DNA of 64,000 nt from Saprospiraceae bacterium (GCA_029251525.1 JAQXDE010000066.1:1-64000); one strand, 5' to 3'; shown: positions 35,902-45,432, counted from the stretch's first letter. The notes: generated by a model from the letters alone, not told the origin. Numbers and translations are program-made.

Positions 35902-37149
35902 ATGAAGCGTATCAAATCTATTTTTTCTATATTTCTTCTTCTAATAATTTCATCTTGTGAAAATAGCGATGGGCTAATTTCTTCTAATTATTCTAACAAA
36001 TTTATTGTTAATGAAGAAGGTGAGCCACCAGAAATTGGAGATCTTGTTAAATTTAGTGAGACTGTTTTCTTGAATGAGAAAGAAATTTTTTCTACCAGGA
36101 AGTTTGGATTGAAAGAAATTGTTTTACCTCACCCTGGAATTTTGATTCGGCCATTGCCTCCGAATTATGAAATACTGTTTAAGATGTCCAAAGGGGATAG
36201 TGTAATGGTGGTTCAAGAGTTAAAAGATTTAAATAATCTTCCTAAAGGATTTACGACTGAAGGGCAGTTAAAATATGTTATTAAAATAATTGAGATCACT
36301 TCTAAAGAAAAATTAGTAACTACAACAAAAATAAATAAGACTACCTCGAACTATCCTTACCAAATTTTGAAAAAAACCGGAAATATAGTTGCTCAACCTG
36401 GTGATCGAATTCGATATCGAGAATATCGATTTGTCAATAATGAATTGGAAAAAGAGACTCCAATGGATCAACCATTGCAAGCATCTTTGCCACCTAGGAA
36501 TACGGTTCCAAATCCACCCCCTGGAAATTATGAAGCTTTATTGTTAGGTGGAATTGGGGATAGTTTACATTTAGGACAATTGCTAGCTGGAGTAGATCGA
36601 CTACCAAAAGGATTAAAGGAAACCGATACTATAAATTATAGGATTCAAATCGTAGATGTTTTTACTCCTGGTGAATTTGAGATTGACAAAATACTTCAAA
36701 AAGCAAATAGCCTACAACTCAAAAAAGAGACGATTGCAAGAAAAAAGGAAGTGGAGAAAATAACTTTAGCGACTATTGAAAAATTTAATAATGGTGAACT
36801 GGAAGATGATTTAAATTATACTCATTCAGGTTTGAAGTATATTTTGCATCAAAAAGGTAAAGGGAAAAAAGTGACTCCTCTACAAAAGGTAAAAGTTCAA
36901 TATATGGGTTTTTTGTCAGATGGAAAAGTATTCGATACCTCTTTTGATGATGGAAACCCTATTGTATTCCCATTGGGTGCAGGAAAAGTTATTAAAGGTT
37001 GGGATGAAGGGATTTCAAAATTAACAGTAGGTTCTAGTGCTACTTTTTTTATACCTTACCAACTGGCTTATGGTATAGCAGGGTGGCCTGGAAAAATACC
37101 TAATAAAGCTGATTTAGTTTTTTACATTGAACTAATAAGTAGTTACTGA
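35902..37149 (+). CDS. FKBP-type peptidyl-prolyl isomerase lipoprotein, three-domain
   Basis: A 415-residue lipoprotein (signal to ISSCEN, cysteine about residue 19). Three FKBP-like domains follow. The first (about 45-135) and the second (about 160-255) keep the fold pattern GDxVKF...GDSVMV...LPKGF...YVIKI but lack the catalytic-pocket residues. The third (about 315-415) is canonical, with KVQYMGFLSDGKVFDTSFDD, GKVIKGWDEGI, IPYQLAYG and LVFYIELIS. A Lys-rich helical linker joins domains two and three. In the periplasm it should act as a foldase or chaperone; the two degenerate domains may bind clients. This three-part form is unusual. Confidence 0.85.
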   Translation: MKRIKSIFSIFLLLIISSCENSDGLISSNYSNKFIVNEEGEPPEIGDLVKFSETVFLNEKEIFSTRKFGLKEIVLPHPGILIRPLPPNYEILFKMSKGDSVMVVQELKDLNNLPKGFTTEGQLKYVIKIIEITSKEKLVTTTKINKTTSNYPYQILKKTGNIVAQPGDRIRYREYRFVNNELEKETPMDQPLQASLPPRNTVPNPPPGNYEALLLGGIGDSLHLGQLLAGVDRLPKGLKETDTINYRIQIVDVFTPGEFEIDKILQKANSLQLKKETIARKKEVEKITLATIEKFNNGELEDDLNYTHSGLKYILHQKGKGKKVTPLQKVKVQYMGFLSDGKVFDTSFDDGNPIVFPLGAGKVIKGWDEGISKLTVGSSATFFIPYQLAYGIAGWPGKIPNKADLVFYIELISSY

Positions 37150-37436
37150 TATCAAAATTGAAAAAAGAGTTTAAAGATTTATTTTTATCAAAAATATAAA
37201 AATTGCATTTCGAAATGAGATTCAATTTCTCTTTTTTACAAATAATGCACTCGAATTAATTAAAAGCGATTCGGAATTATTTATTAGTTCAATAATAATT
37301 TTGAGTACTCTTCAATTTTCATGTCAAATAGAAGTTTCGAAAAAATGAAATTAATATAAATTTAGTTTAAATAATTTCAATAAAATATTTTTTAACAAAA
37401 AGAAATACACACTTTATAAGTGTTGTTATAAAAATT

Positions 37437-38517
37437 ATGACTCAAGACCAATACAAAGAATTGGAGGAAAGATTGGGCGTTCTAAGGAGGTATCTTTGAC
37501 GTCGATCAACGACTTTTAGAAATTGAAGATAAAGAACAACTAACTCTCGATCCTGACTTTTGGAAAGACTCCAAACGAGCTGAAATTATTATCAAACAAA
37601 TCAAAGGGCATAAGAATTGGGTATCCAACTATAATAAAACAAAGTCAGAAATTGATGAACTTGAAGTGCTCTACGAGTTCTACAGAGAAGAAGAAGTTAC
37701 CGAGGATGAACTTGATGTTCAATATGATAAAACCCTTGCTGCTATTGACGATTTAGAGTTTCGATCTACTTTGAATAAAGAGGAAGATGAGCTGAGTTGT
37801 TTGTTGGAAATTAATGCAGGAGCAGGTGGAACGGAAAGTTGTGATTGGTCAGAAATGCTCCTTCGAATGTACATTATGTGGGCAGAGAAATCAGGTTATA
37901 AAGTAAAGCAACTTAATCGGGTCGATGGAGATGTCGCTGGTGTTCGAAGTGTTGAGATTGAAATCAAAGGCGACTTTGTATATGGATTACTAAAAGGAGA
38001 AAATGGTGTTCATCGACTCGTTCGAGTGAGTCCATTTAATTCTCAAGGAAAAAGGATGACTTCTTTTGCTTCCGTTTTTGTTCATCCGTTGATTGATGAT
38101 AGTATTGAAATTGATGTAAATCCTGCAGATTTAGATTGGGATACTTTTCGGGCGAGTGGAGCAGGAGGTCAGCATGTTAACAAAACAGAATCTGCAGTCC
38201 GATTAAGGCATTTGCCATCAGGCTTAGTCGTTGAATGTCAGGAAGAACGATCACAACATCTTAATAAAGAGAAAGCAATTAAAATGTTGAAATCTAGACT
38301 TTATGAATTGGAAATTAAAAGATTAGCAGCTGAAAAAAATAAAGTTGAAGCAGGAAAAATGGCAAACGAATGGGGTTCACAAATTCGGAGTTATGTTCTT
38401 GATGATCGGCGGGTAAAGGACCATCGCTCTAATTTTCAAAATAATAATACGGACGCAGTTTTGAATGGAGACTTGGATGGTTTTTTAAAGGCTTTTTTAA
38501 TGGTGGACGCCGTTTGA
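37437..38517 (+). CDS. prfB: Peptide chain release factor 2, with +1 programmed frameshift
   Basis: RF2 recognises UAA and UGA and frees the peptide. The first 20 codons from ATG 37437 end at AGG-AGG-TAT-CTT-TGA-C (stop at 37497-37499). This is the conserved RF2 site: a Shine-Dalgarno-like AGGAGG, a slippery CTT and a UGA stop; +1 slippage continues with DVDQRLLEIE. The second frame runs from 37498 to the stop at 38517. It includes the class-specific SPF loop (RVSPFNSQG) and the GGQ motif (ASGAGGQHVNKTES). High RF2 reads UGA and so stops at the frameshift, making an autoregulatory loop. Confidence 0.97.
37481..37500 (+). promoter_or_regulatory. prfB programmed +1 frameshift signal
   Basis: TCTAAGGAGGTATCTTTGAC carries the internal AGGAGG, the CTT slip codon and the in-frame TGA. 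It matches the arrangement in E. coli and most bacteria. Confidence 0.95.
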
Positions 38518-38587
38518 TAATAGTTTTTTTTAATGAAGTTTGTATAATGGTTAATGTCACACTGGAATTAGGTAGTGTTATTCACCA

Positions 38588-38899
38588 CTATATATGTACC
38601 ATTGAATAAATCCATTTTTCATATTCTTTGTTGGCTTCTACTTCAATCTTTATGATGCAGGGCACTTCGTAGGGGTGAATCTCAGATATTTCTTTTTGTG
38701 AAATCTCCCAATTTTCAGGAGTTGTTTTGATGATAGAAACATATTCTTGTTCATTTTCGATAGTTCCATTCCACCAGTACATACTTTTTATTGGAAAAAT
38801 GTTAGCGCAGGCAACCATTTTTTTTTGTAGTAAATGATTAGCTAATTTTTGTGCATTTTCTTTGGAAGGGTGAGTAGTATAAATGATAATAAAGCTCAT
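38588..38899 (-). CDS. cutA: CutA1 family divalent-cation tolerance protein
   Basis: A 103-residue trimeric small protein of the CutA1 family. The fingerprint YTTHPSKENAQKLANHLL, KKMVACANIFPIKSMYWWNG, EYVSIIKTT and HPYEVPCIIKI is complete. The family was linked to copper tolerance, but its function is still debated. It lies 10 bases downstream of rimM on the same strand, so it is probably co-transcribed with it. Confidence 0.93.
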   Translation of the reverse strand: MSFIIIYTTHPSKENAQKLANHLLQKKMVACANIFPIKSMYWWNGTIENEQEYVSIIKTTPENWEISQKEISEIHPYEVPCIIKIEVEANKEYEKWIYSMVHI

Positions 38900-38909
38900 T
38901 TTTTCAAAT

Positions 38910-39440
38910 TTAAATATCTAAGATTCCTTCAGGAAGATTCATGTAAATGTATTGTTTTTCTTTGTCGATTTTTTCAATTAGGTTTTCATTGATCGGGATG
39001 AAAATTTCATTCTTATTGTGAGAAATTACTGCCATCTCTTGTTGAGGAAATTCAATCACTTCTATAATTCTTCCAAGCTCACCTAGTTCTAAATCCACAA
39101 TAGTAAATCCTGCTAAATACCCAAAAAGTAGATTTGATTGGTCTTCAAATTCCAATTCTCTTTCTTCTTCTTTTAGAAGATTGGCCGGTTGCAAAAAAAT
39201 TTCTTTGGAGCTTAAAAGGTGAGCAGCTTCTTTGGAGTCGATATCTTCTAACTTAATAATTAATTCATTGTCAAGTTTTGCTTCCTCTACAAAATAAGGC
39301 AGATGTCTTCCTTTGATAGAGAGAAAGATAACGGGTGTTTTTAATAAATCTTCTAAATATTCATCTTCCACTAAAACTTTAAGTTCTCCTTTAAGTCTAT
39401 GCTCTTTTTTTGTAAACCCAATACTAATGTATTTTTCCAT
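38910..39440 (-). CDS. rimM: 16S rRNA processing protein RimM
   Basis: A 176-residue factor for 30S assembly, especially the 16S head. The N-terminal RimM domain has IGFTKKEHRLKGELKV and the C-terminal PRC-barrel has GELGRIIEVIEFPQQEMAVI and IFIPINENLIEKID. It is normally next to rpsP and trmD in other phyla; here the neighbour is cutA. Length is normal. Confidence 0.93.
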   Translation of the reverse strand: MEKYISIGFTKKEHRLKGELKVLVEDEYLEDLLKTPVIFLSIKGRHLPYFVEEAKLDNELIIKLEDIDSKEAAHLLSSKEIFLQPANLLKEEERELEFEDQSNLLFGYLAGFTIVDLELGELGRIIEVIEFPQQEMAVISHNKNEIFIPINENLIEKIDKEKQYIYMNLPEGILDI

Positions 39441-39518
39441 GATTGCAAAAATAGGTTACAATATTTTTTCTTCCCATTATTTTATTGTTTTTTTAGAAAA
39501 AAATTAAACCCTAAAGAC

Positions 39519-40841
39519 ATGAAACCAAAAAAATCACATATACACTTTCGCCTTACCTTTCTATTTTTGAATATGATAGTGATATCATTATTTTATTTTT
39601 CTTGCAAAAAAGATCAACCAGCTCCTGGAATAGTACTCCCAAATCATTCAGCAATTGATTCTACGATAAACTTTTTTGTTCAAAATGGTTCGTATCCGTT
39701 TCTTTATGCTCGCTTAGAGAATAAAAATGGTTCAGTTATTTATGAGCATTCAGCAGTAAATTCCAATATTTTAGGTGATCAAAAAATTGATGGTGATTCA
39801 TGGGTTCGGATTTGGTCAATGAGTAAAATTATTACGATTTCGGTCGTACTGGATTTAATTGAAGAAGGGATTTTAAAATTTAATGACCCGGTTTCTAAAT
39901 TTATTCCTGAATTTAAAAATCTAGAAGTGGCAGTTACTACAGAAGGAAAACCAATTACTGATTTTTCTTCAAAAGATTTGGATAAAGTTTGCCCGTTGAA
40001 ATTTGTCCCCAATGATTCTGTTATGACTATTTTACATCTTCTCAATCATAAAGCTGGATTTTATTATGCAGTAACCGGATATGAATGTTTGGATTCCATG
40101 TTGGCAGAACAGAATGTCCCTACTTCAATAAATACGCAAGAGATGATTGATCGGATGGCAAAACTACCTTTGATTCATCACTCTGGAAGTGGTTATTTTT
40201 ATGGAACGAATACAACTGTTTTAGGTTTTGTGGCAGAGCGAGCAACTAAAAAAAGTTTAAAAGAATTAGTAGCTGAACGAGTGACAGAGCCTATGAATAT
40301 CAAAGGCTTACAATATGGTTTACCAACTCAAGCAAAATTACCGCCTACCGTTTCAGGCAAAGATTCCATTTTGCGAATGGCTCACGCAGGTGAACTTGAT
40401 ATCTTTGGCCCAAATGTTCCTGATTACAAACCAGACCATGAATTGTTTTTAGGGGGAGAAGGGATGGTTGCAACAGCTGATGGGTACACTGATTTTATTC
40501 GAATGCTGTTGAATCGTGGAGAATTAAATGGGCATCGACTTTTGGAGGAATCAACCATCGAAGATCTGCATTCGCCGCACACTTTTATAGATAATAAATA
40601 TGGTCATAATGGCTACAACTTATGGGTAAGTGGGGATTCAATGAGATTAAAAGGAATAGGGGATGCGGGACTTTGGATAGGAGGCGGATATGAAGGAACT
40701 CACTTTTGGGTTGATCCCAAAAGAGAATTTGTAGGGGTAATTATGACTCAAATGTTTGGAGTGCCACGAAGAGGTCAAGGTCGAGATGATAAAATAAGAG
40801 GTGAAATTTATCGGCAACTTTTTGCTTTGGAAAAAAAATAA
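39519..40841 (+). CDS. Serine hydrolase lipoprotein, beta-lactamase/class C-like
   Basis: I start at ATG 39519 (MKPKKSHIHF); the open frame extends to 39399, but that lead overlaps rimM and has no signal. The 440-residue protein has a lipoprotein signal (FYFSCKKD, cysteine near 29) and the penicillin-binding/EstB-type catalytic pair S100-x-x-K103 in WSMSKI. It also has NHKAGFYYA (the usual YxN-like loop) and GGYEGTHFWVDPKREFVGV, typical of class C-like esterases and D-amino-acid peptidases. A substrate cannot be told. It should act in the periplasm. Confidence 0.88.
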   Translation: MKPKKSHIHFRLTFLFLNMIVISLFYFSCKKDQPAPGIVLPNHSAIDSTINFFVQNGSYPFLYARLENKNGSVIYEHSAVNSNILGDQKIDGDSWVRIWSMSKIITISVVLDLIEEGILKFNDPVSKFIPEFKNLEVAVTTEGKPITDFSSKDLDKVCPLKFVPNDSVMTILHLLNHKAGFYYAVTGYECLDSMLAEQNVPTSINTQEMIDRMAKLPLIHHSGSGYFYGTNTTVLGFVAERATKKSLKELVAERVTEPMNIKGLQYGLPTQAKLPPTVSGKDSILRMAHAGELDIFGPNVPDYKPDHELFLGGEGMVATADGYTDFIRMLLNRGELNGHRLLEESTIEDLHSPHTFIDNKYGHNGYNLWVSGDSMRLKGIGDAGLWIGGGYEGTHFWVDPKREFVGVIMTQMFGVPRRGQGRDDKIRGEIYRQLFALEKK

Positions 40842-40913
40842 ATCACCTGAAATTTTAAATTAACGGTTTCTTCTTTTTCATTTTTTACCAATAAAAAAAA
40901 CTCCTCGCGGGCA

Positions 40914-42806
40914 TTAATCGTCAAGAATTTTGAAGGAATTCAGGAATTTGTTGATTTCTCTTTCGGTTAATTTTTTGCCAACTGTTCCATGTTGGATAAA
41001 ATAATATCTGGTTTTATACCAAAAGGCAATTGCATTGACACAGATATCGTTTCCATCGTCAGGAATAAGATATTCCCCTCGTTGAGCAAGGTATCCGTTA
41101 ATTTTAAATGTCTTTTGACTTAAAATTCTTTCTTTATCATTACCAACTATACCTAGAAAAATATTATCGTAAAAGGTCATAAGAACCTCTGTCGAAATAG
41201 AGTCGGAGTGATCTTCAGGTGGGAAATCTTCAAATTGGGCAAATAGGAATAATTCATTTCCATCTTCATCAAAATTTTCGCTCATGTAATAAAGTGGATC
41301 TGTATTTTTGGGTGCTTCACCTTCCGAGGCGTTTCGTCTTCCTGTAGTTTTTCCAAGCATAGAGATGGAGAAATTCCCTTCCTCAGAAATTAAAGTTTCC
41401 CATTCTTTAGACGGTAATTTTGTTAAAGTTGTTTTCTCCAAATCATAATGTTCTAACTTAAATGAGTTAAAAAATTTTTTTAATCCTGCATTTTTTTCGA
41501 TGTTTCCTTTTGTTATTACTTGAAGTAAAAACAATCGATTCTTGCGAAGTAAAGCGACGTATTTAATTGTTGCCAATCCATTATAGGCACTAAAATCTGC
41601 TGTTTTTGCAACAAAGTTATCGAGTTTCATTTCACCACGTTTAATAATTTTCCCTTTGACTCCAGTTGTAGCTCCTCTTAATGATTTATCATAATACTCA
41701 TCTAATTCAGCTTTTGTCATAGTTTCTGAATTGATTTTTTCAATTGGGTAATCAGTTATAGCAATTCCATAAGCTAGGTTTTCATCTTCTGCGGGCATCT
41801 CGGATATATAAAATTGTATATTAAGAATACCTATTTCAGAAACTTTGTCCATTTCTTGAGATTCTGGTTGGTTTGGCAAATCAATTGAGAACCCAGATTC
41901 GTCAGGTGCAAGAGTTACCCAGCTTCCATTTTTATTAATCTCGGGTAAGGCTATAGTTTTAGGTGCAATAATTGGATTTACCTCAAATCCTTTTTTTCTC
42001 AACAAATCAATCACACCACCTTCAAGAGGTAAATGTCCAGTTCCGATTGCAATGAAAGTTGATTGACGATTAACAAAAAGATCAATCGAATCAGCCATCG
42101 TTTTATTTCGATCCCAAATAAATGCATCTTCCATTTTTTTAAAACCACTATCACTAAACATAATTTCTATCAGAGCATCCATATCCTCTTTGGCATAAGC
42201 ATTCACTATTTTGTCACTCATACCTTGATAGGTGTCCCATTCATTAGCAACATCGAGAAGATACTCTGCAGGAACATTTTTCAATAGATCAATTTGAAGT
42301 TGCACCGGTTCTACACTAAATGTTTTTTTGTTTTTGCTTTTGGCATATTGATATAAAAAATTGTCCACATAAGTATCCATATCACTTTTGAAAAGTTTCA
42401 TAGTTGCCATGGAGACAATAGACATTGGAGTGAAAATTTTCAGACCATCCAAATTTAAATCAAATGTTTCTTTGAAGAATTTTTTTAGATAAGCATACTC
42501 TTTTTCGGAGAGCACTTTATCTATAGTTTGTCCATCATCTAAATAGATGCTGTTTCCTAAAGTTGTAGTATTTTCAGGTGTAGCTTCTATTTCCATGGTA
42601 AAGGCATCGCACTCATTAATTTTGGCAAAAACAGAATCATTAAAATTAAAAACTCGTTTATCACTTAGATGGACTGTTCCAAATAAATAAGAAGATTCTT
42701 CTAATCCATTTCCAGAAATTTCCCAAAGAAGAGATTGAGCCTGTATAGTTGATAAAAAAAAGAGGAAAGAAATGATTAATAAAGTAAGCGTTTTGGATCT
42801 ATTCAT
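40914..42806 (-). CDS. TraB/GumN family protein with duplicated C-terminal domain
   Basis: A 630-residue secreted protein. A signal peptide ends IQAQ. The TraB/GumN domain (about 25-290) has YLFGTVHLSDKR (GTVH at about 43-46) and the second conserved GTGHLPLEGGVIDLLRKKG, the metal-site-like GxxH motifs of the Tiki/TraB superfamily, some of which are metalloproteases. After about residue 290 come two similar beta-rich segments, each opening like 'WVTLAPDESGFSIDLPNQP' and 'WETLISEEGNFSISMLGK' and each containing KFFNSFKL/KFLNSFKI at the end; this looks like an internal duplication. Function unknown. Confidence 0.8.
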   Translation of the reverse strand: MNRSKTLTLLIISFLFFLSTIQAQSLLWEISGNGLEESSYLFGTVHLSDKRVFNFNDSVFAKINECDAFTMEIEATPENTTTLGNSIYLDDGQTIDKVLSEKEYAYLKKFFKETFDLNLDGLKIFTPMSIVSMATMKLFKSDMDTYVDNFLYQYAKSKNKKTFSVEPVQLQIDLLKNVPAEYLLDVANEWDTYQGMSDKIVNAYAKEDMDALIEIMFSDSGFKKMEDAFIWDRNKTMADSIDLFVNRQSTFIAIGTGHLPLEGGVIDLLRKKGFEVNPIIAPKTIALPEINKNGSWVTLAPDESGFSIDLPNQPESQEMDKVSEIGILNIQFYISEMPAEDENLAYGIAITDYPIEKINSETMTKAELDEYYDKSLRGATTGVKGKIIKRGEMKLDNFVAKTADFSAYNGLATIKYVALLRKNRLFLLQVITKGNIEKNAGLKKFFNSFKLEHYDLEKTTLTKLPSKEWETLISEEGNFSISMLGKTTGRRNASEGEAPKNTDPLYYMSENFDEDGNELFLFAQFEDFPPEDHSDSISTEVLMTFYDNIFLGIVGNDKERILSQKTFKINGYLAQRGEYLIPDDGNDICVNAIAFWYKTRYYFIQHGTVGKKLTEREINKFLNSFKILDD

Positions 42807-42872
42807 TTTATATATTATTTGTTGAAAAGTTACCCCAAATTAACCTTAATTTCGTTTTCAAAAAAATCCATA

Positions 42873-43949
42873 ATGAAAGGTAATAAACCATCTAAAAAGA
42901 AAGTCTCGTTCCATGTTCAGAAAGAATTGAATTTGTACTTGGATGCCTATAATCGCAATATCAAATTGCCTTTGCAATATGAAGATTTATTACGATTTAC
43001 GACTGCAGTACCATTAATGGATAATGATGAAAATGATACTTTTTGGGAGACGGTTTATTTTTGTGAATCTGACACTAGAGAGCTGCACAAAGCGATGCAA
43101 GAAATTTATGCATTACTGAAAACGGATGGAGATACAAATGTGATGGAACACCTTTCAGTAGCAAGAATTGATTATTGTACTTTTGGAAATAGTAAACCTT
43201 TTCGAGTCAGAATTATCAATCGGTTCAATGATAATTATGACCATTTTTATGTGAAAAGAGCAGATGCTTCGCGAATTTACGGATTAGAATTAGAGTACCT
43301 TTTGTCACCAAATGCTATTCAGTATTTTGTAGATGGAGAAACTTTGATCGAGGAACATGTGGCTGGTATTCCAGGTGATGATTTCATGAAAAATAATATG
43401 AATGAGTCTCTTTTTAACAAGACGAGGATCGCCAAAGAGTTTATCAAATTTAATGAACGTTGTTTTGTTCGACTTTTGGGAGATATGCGTTCTTATAATT
43501 TTGTGGTAGATATTACGCCGGATATTGAAGGATCTCAGTATCGAATTAGAGCGATAGATTTTGACCAGCAAAGTTATGAAGGAAGAAAAAGTTTTTACAT
43601 GCCTCAGTATTTTAAAGAAAATAATCCAATAATATTTTTAGGAATAGAACACATGGGGCCGGAGGTGGTGACACAATACCAAATGGAGGAACGGAGTCTA
43701 ATTGCTGTTCGAGCTAAAGCAGAACGGACTCGACTCAATGATCTTTTTGAAGTGATGGTGGAGGATGAAATTTCGTTTCCAAATAAAGTGGAGTTACTAA
43801 AAAAAGATCTTTCAGTTCATCATAAAAATGATGTTTTTATGAAATGTAGAAATATGGGTGAAATTGTATTAACGAATATTCAATTGTTACTTAAAAAAGA
43901 ATTTAAGCAGAGTTTGATTTATTTTGATGAGTTGGAAATAGACGATTAA
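42873..43949 (+). CDS. Uncharacterised protein with kinase-like motifs
   Basis: A 358-residue cytoplasmic protein (start ATG 42873, MKGNKPSKKKVSF, preferred over 42819 since the added lead has no conserved look). I do not recognise a named family. In order it shows FYVKRADAS (lysine near 128, beta-3-like), LIEEHVAGIPG (159-169, like a kinase hinge), LLGDMRSYNFVV (201-212, fits the HxD-x4-N catalytic loop with Asp204 and Asn209) and IRAIDFDQQ (225-233, fits the DFG metal site). This order suggests an APH/ABC1-type kinase fold. No HGD histidine is seen, so activity is uncertain. Helical C-terminal tail. Confidence 0.65.
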   Translation: MKGNKPSKKKVSFHVQKELNLYLDAYNRNIKLPLQYEDLLRFTTAVPLMDNDENDTFWETVYFCESDTRELHKAMQEIYALLKTDGDTNVMEHLSVARIDYCTFGNSKPFRVRIINRFNDNYDHFYVKRADASRIYGLELEYLLSPNAIQYFVDGETLIEEHVAGIPGDDFMKNNMNESLFNKTRIAKEFIKFNERCFVRLLGDMRSYNFVVDITPDIEGSQYRIRAIDFDQQSYEGRKSFYMPQYFKENNPIIFLGIEHMGPEVVTQYQMEERSLIAVRAKAERTRLNDLFEVMVEDEISFPNKVELLKKDLSVHHKNDVFMKCRNMGEIVLTNIQLLLKKEFKQSLIYFDELEIDD

Positions 43950-43978
43950 ATCAGGGAGACTCTCTAAGTTCTTTAAAT

Positions 43979-45403
43979 CTACTTCATCATTTTATCTAGA
44001 AAATCTTTGATCATATCATCTAAATCGCCCTTGCCCTGAAGTTCGCCTATCATACCATACATCGCTGCAGATCTTTTTCCTCCAACATCAGAGTGTTTGC
44101 TGGCTAACTTTTTAATTTTCTCAAAAAGAGGTTTTGGCAACATTCGTTGCATCGTCTTGATTGCTTGTAATTGAACATTTTTCCCCAATTTATTCAATGA
44201 TAATTTTTTAGCTTTCTGCACTGCAATTTTTAAATCTTCGATAGTTTGATCGATTACCTTTTCATGTGCAGGATTGATGGAAAAATGTAAACTAGGTGGC
44301 ATCTGTTGACGATCAATTTGCCAACCTAAAATCCCCATTTCATCGCCTACTTCGTAAATGTCTAAACTGTTAGAAGTAATTGCAAAAAGTGTTGCTTCAG
44401 GTGTAGTTAAAATATCTATTTCAGGAATTTCTCGAATTGCATTTTGTAATTTTTGAGTTGTGTTCATACAAGATTTTGCTAGTTTCAAATAACCATCATA
44501 TCCGACAAATTTTAGAGCAGCATAGGCTGCTGCAATTGATCCACCAGGACGAGTTCCTGTCATGGTCGGTGAGGCATAAATACCACCGGTCCATGCTGTA
44601 TAAGTATAGAATTGATGTTTTCGTAGTGCTGAATTTTTGTATAAAATAACGGATGCTCCTTTGGCTGCATAGCCATATTTATGAATGTCAGCAGATATAG
44701 ATGTCACTCCTTTTACGGAGAAATCGAATGCTGGTATTTTGTAATCCAACTGTTTTAGAAATGGTAACATAAAACCTCCAATGCAGGCATCTACATGGAA
44801 AAGTAAATCGTGCTTTTCTGCAATTTGACCGATAGCCTGAATTGGATCAACTACACCTTGTGGGTACGAAGGAGCAGAGGCAACAAGTAAAACTGTATTT
44901 TTAGAAATTAAGTTTTCCATTTTTTGTGCATCTACTCGAAAGTCCTTTTCTGTTGGGCATAGTACAATACTTAAATTGAAATAATGAGCAGCTTTGAAGA
45001 AGGCAGGATGAGCAGTTGCGGGTATAATTATTTCAGGATTGGCAGTTAATTTTTTATTTTTTTTCCCCCACTCCCTTGCTGTCTTGACTGTCATTAAGAT
45101 AGATTCTGTTCCTCCGGTGGTCAGACTTCCAACTGTTTCATTGTTACCTCCAAAAAGATGAGCAGACATCGAAACGACATCATTTTCCATGTTCCGCAAA
45201 CTTGGAAACGCAGATGGATTGAGCGCATTTTCTGAAAAAAATAATTGGTAAGCTTTTTTTACTACGTTTAAAATTTCTTCTCCAGGATAATAAACGTAGG
45301 CAAAGTTTCTACCATCTCGCCAATTTAAATCGTCTTTTCGTAAGGCATTCATTTCTGCGAACAACTCAGTTTCGGAAAGGCCTTTAGGTGGTATTTTTTT
45401 CAT
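43979..45403 (-). CDS. PLP-dependent lyase/decarboxylase, sphingosine-1-phosphate lyase-like
   Basis: A 474-residue fold-type I PLP enzyme. GSLTTGGTESILM (phosphate loop), HVDACIGGFMLPF (Asp for the pyridine nitrogen) and SADIHKYGYAAKGASV (Schiff-base Lys) are typical of S1P lyases and related aspartate/glutamate decarboxylases. FPSLRNMEND near the N-terminus and TGTRPGGSIAAAYAAL fit S1P lyase best. That enzyme splits phosphorylated sphingoid bases, which would suit a sphingolipid-making Bacteroidota. It lacks the membrane anchor of eukaryotic forms. A C-terminal extension (about 420-474) is Lys-rich. Possibly a decarboxylase instead. Confidence 0.82.
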   Translation of the reverse strand: MKKIPPKGLSETELFAEMNALRKDDLNWRDGRNFAYVYYPGEEILNVVKKAYQLFFSENALNPSAFPSLRNMENDVVSMSAHLFGGNNETVGSLTTGGTESILMTVKTAREWGKKNKKLTANPEIIIPATAHPAFFKAAHYFNLSIVLCPTEKDFRVDAQKMENLISKNTVLLVASAPSYPQGVVDPIQAIGQIAEKHDLLFHVDACIGGFMLPFLKQLDYKIPAFDFSVKGVTSISADIHKYGYAAKGASVILYKNSALRKHQFYTYTAWTGGIYASPTMTGTRPGGSIAAAYAALKFVGYDGYLKLAKSCMNTTQKLQNAIREIPEIDILTTPEATLFAITSNSLDIYEVGDEMGILGWQIDRQQMPPSLHFSINPAHEKVIDQTIEDLKIAVQKAKKLSLNKLGKNVQLQAIKTMQRMLPKPLFEKIKKLASKHSDVGGKRSAAMYGMIGELQGKGDLDDMIKDFLDKMMK

Positions 45404-45432
45404 GATTATTTAGTCTGTTGAAATATGTTTAT

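Noticed and set aside
39399-39518. N-terminal extension of the serine hydrolase by 40 residues
   Set aside because: It overlaps rimM antisense and would bury the lipoprotein signal; the ATG at 39519 fits.
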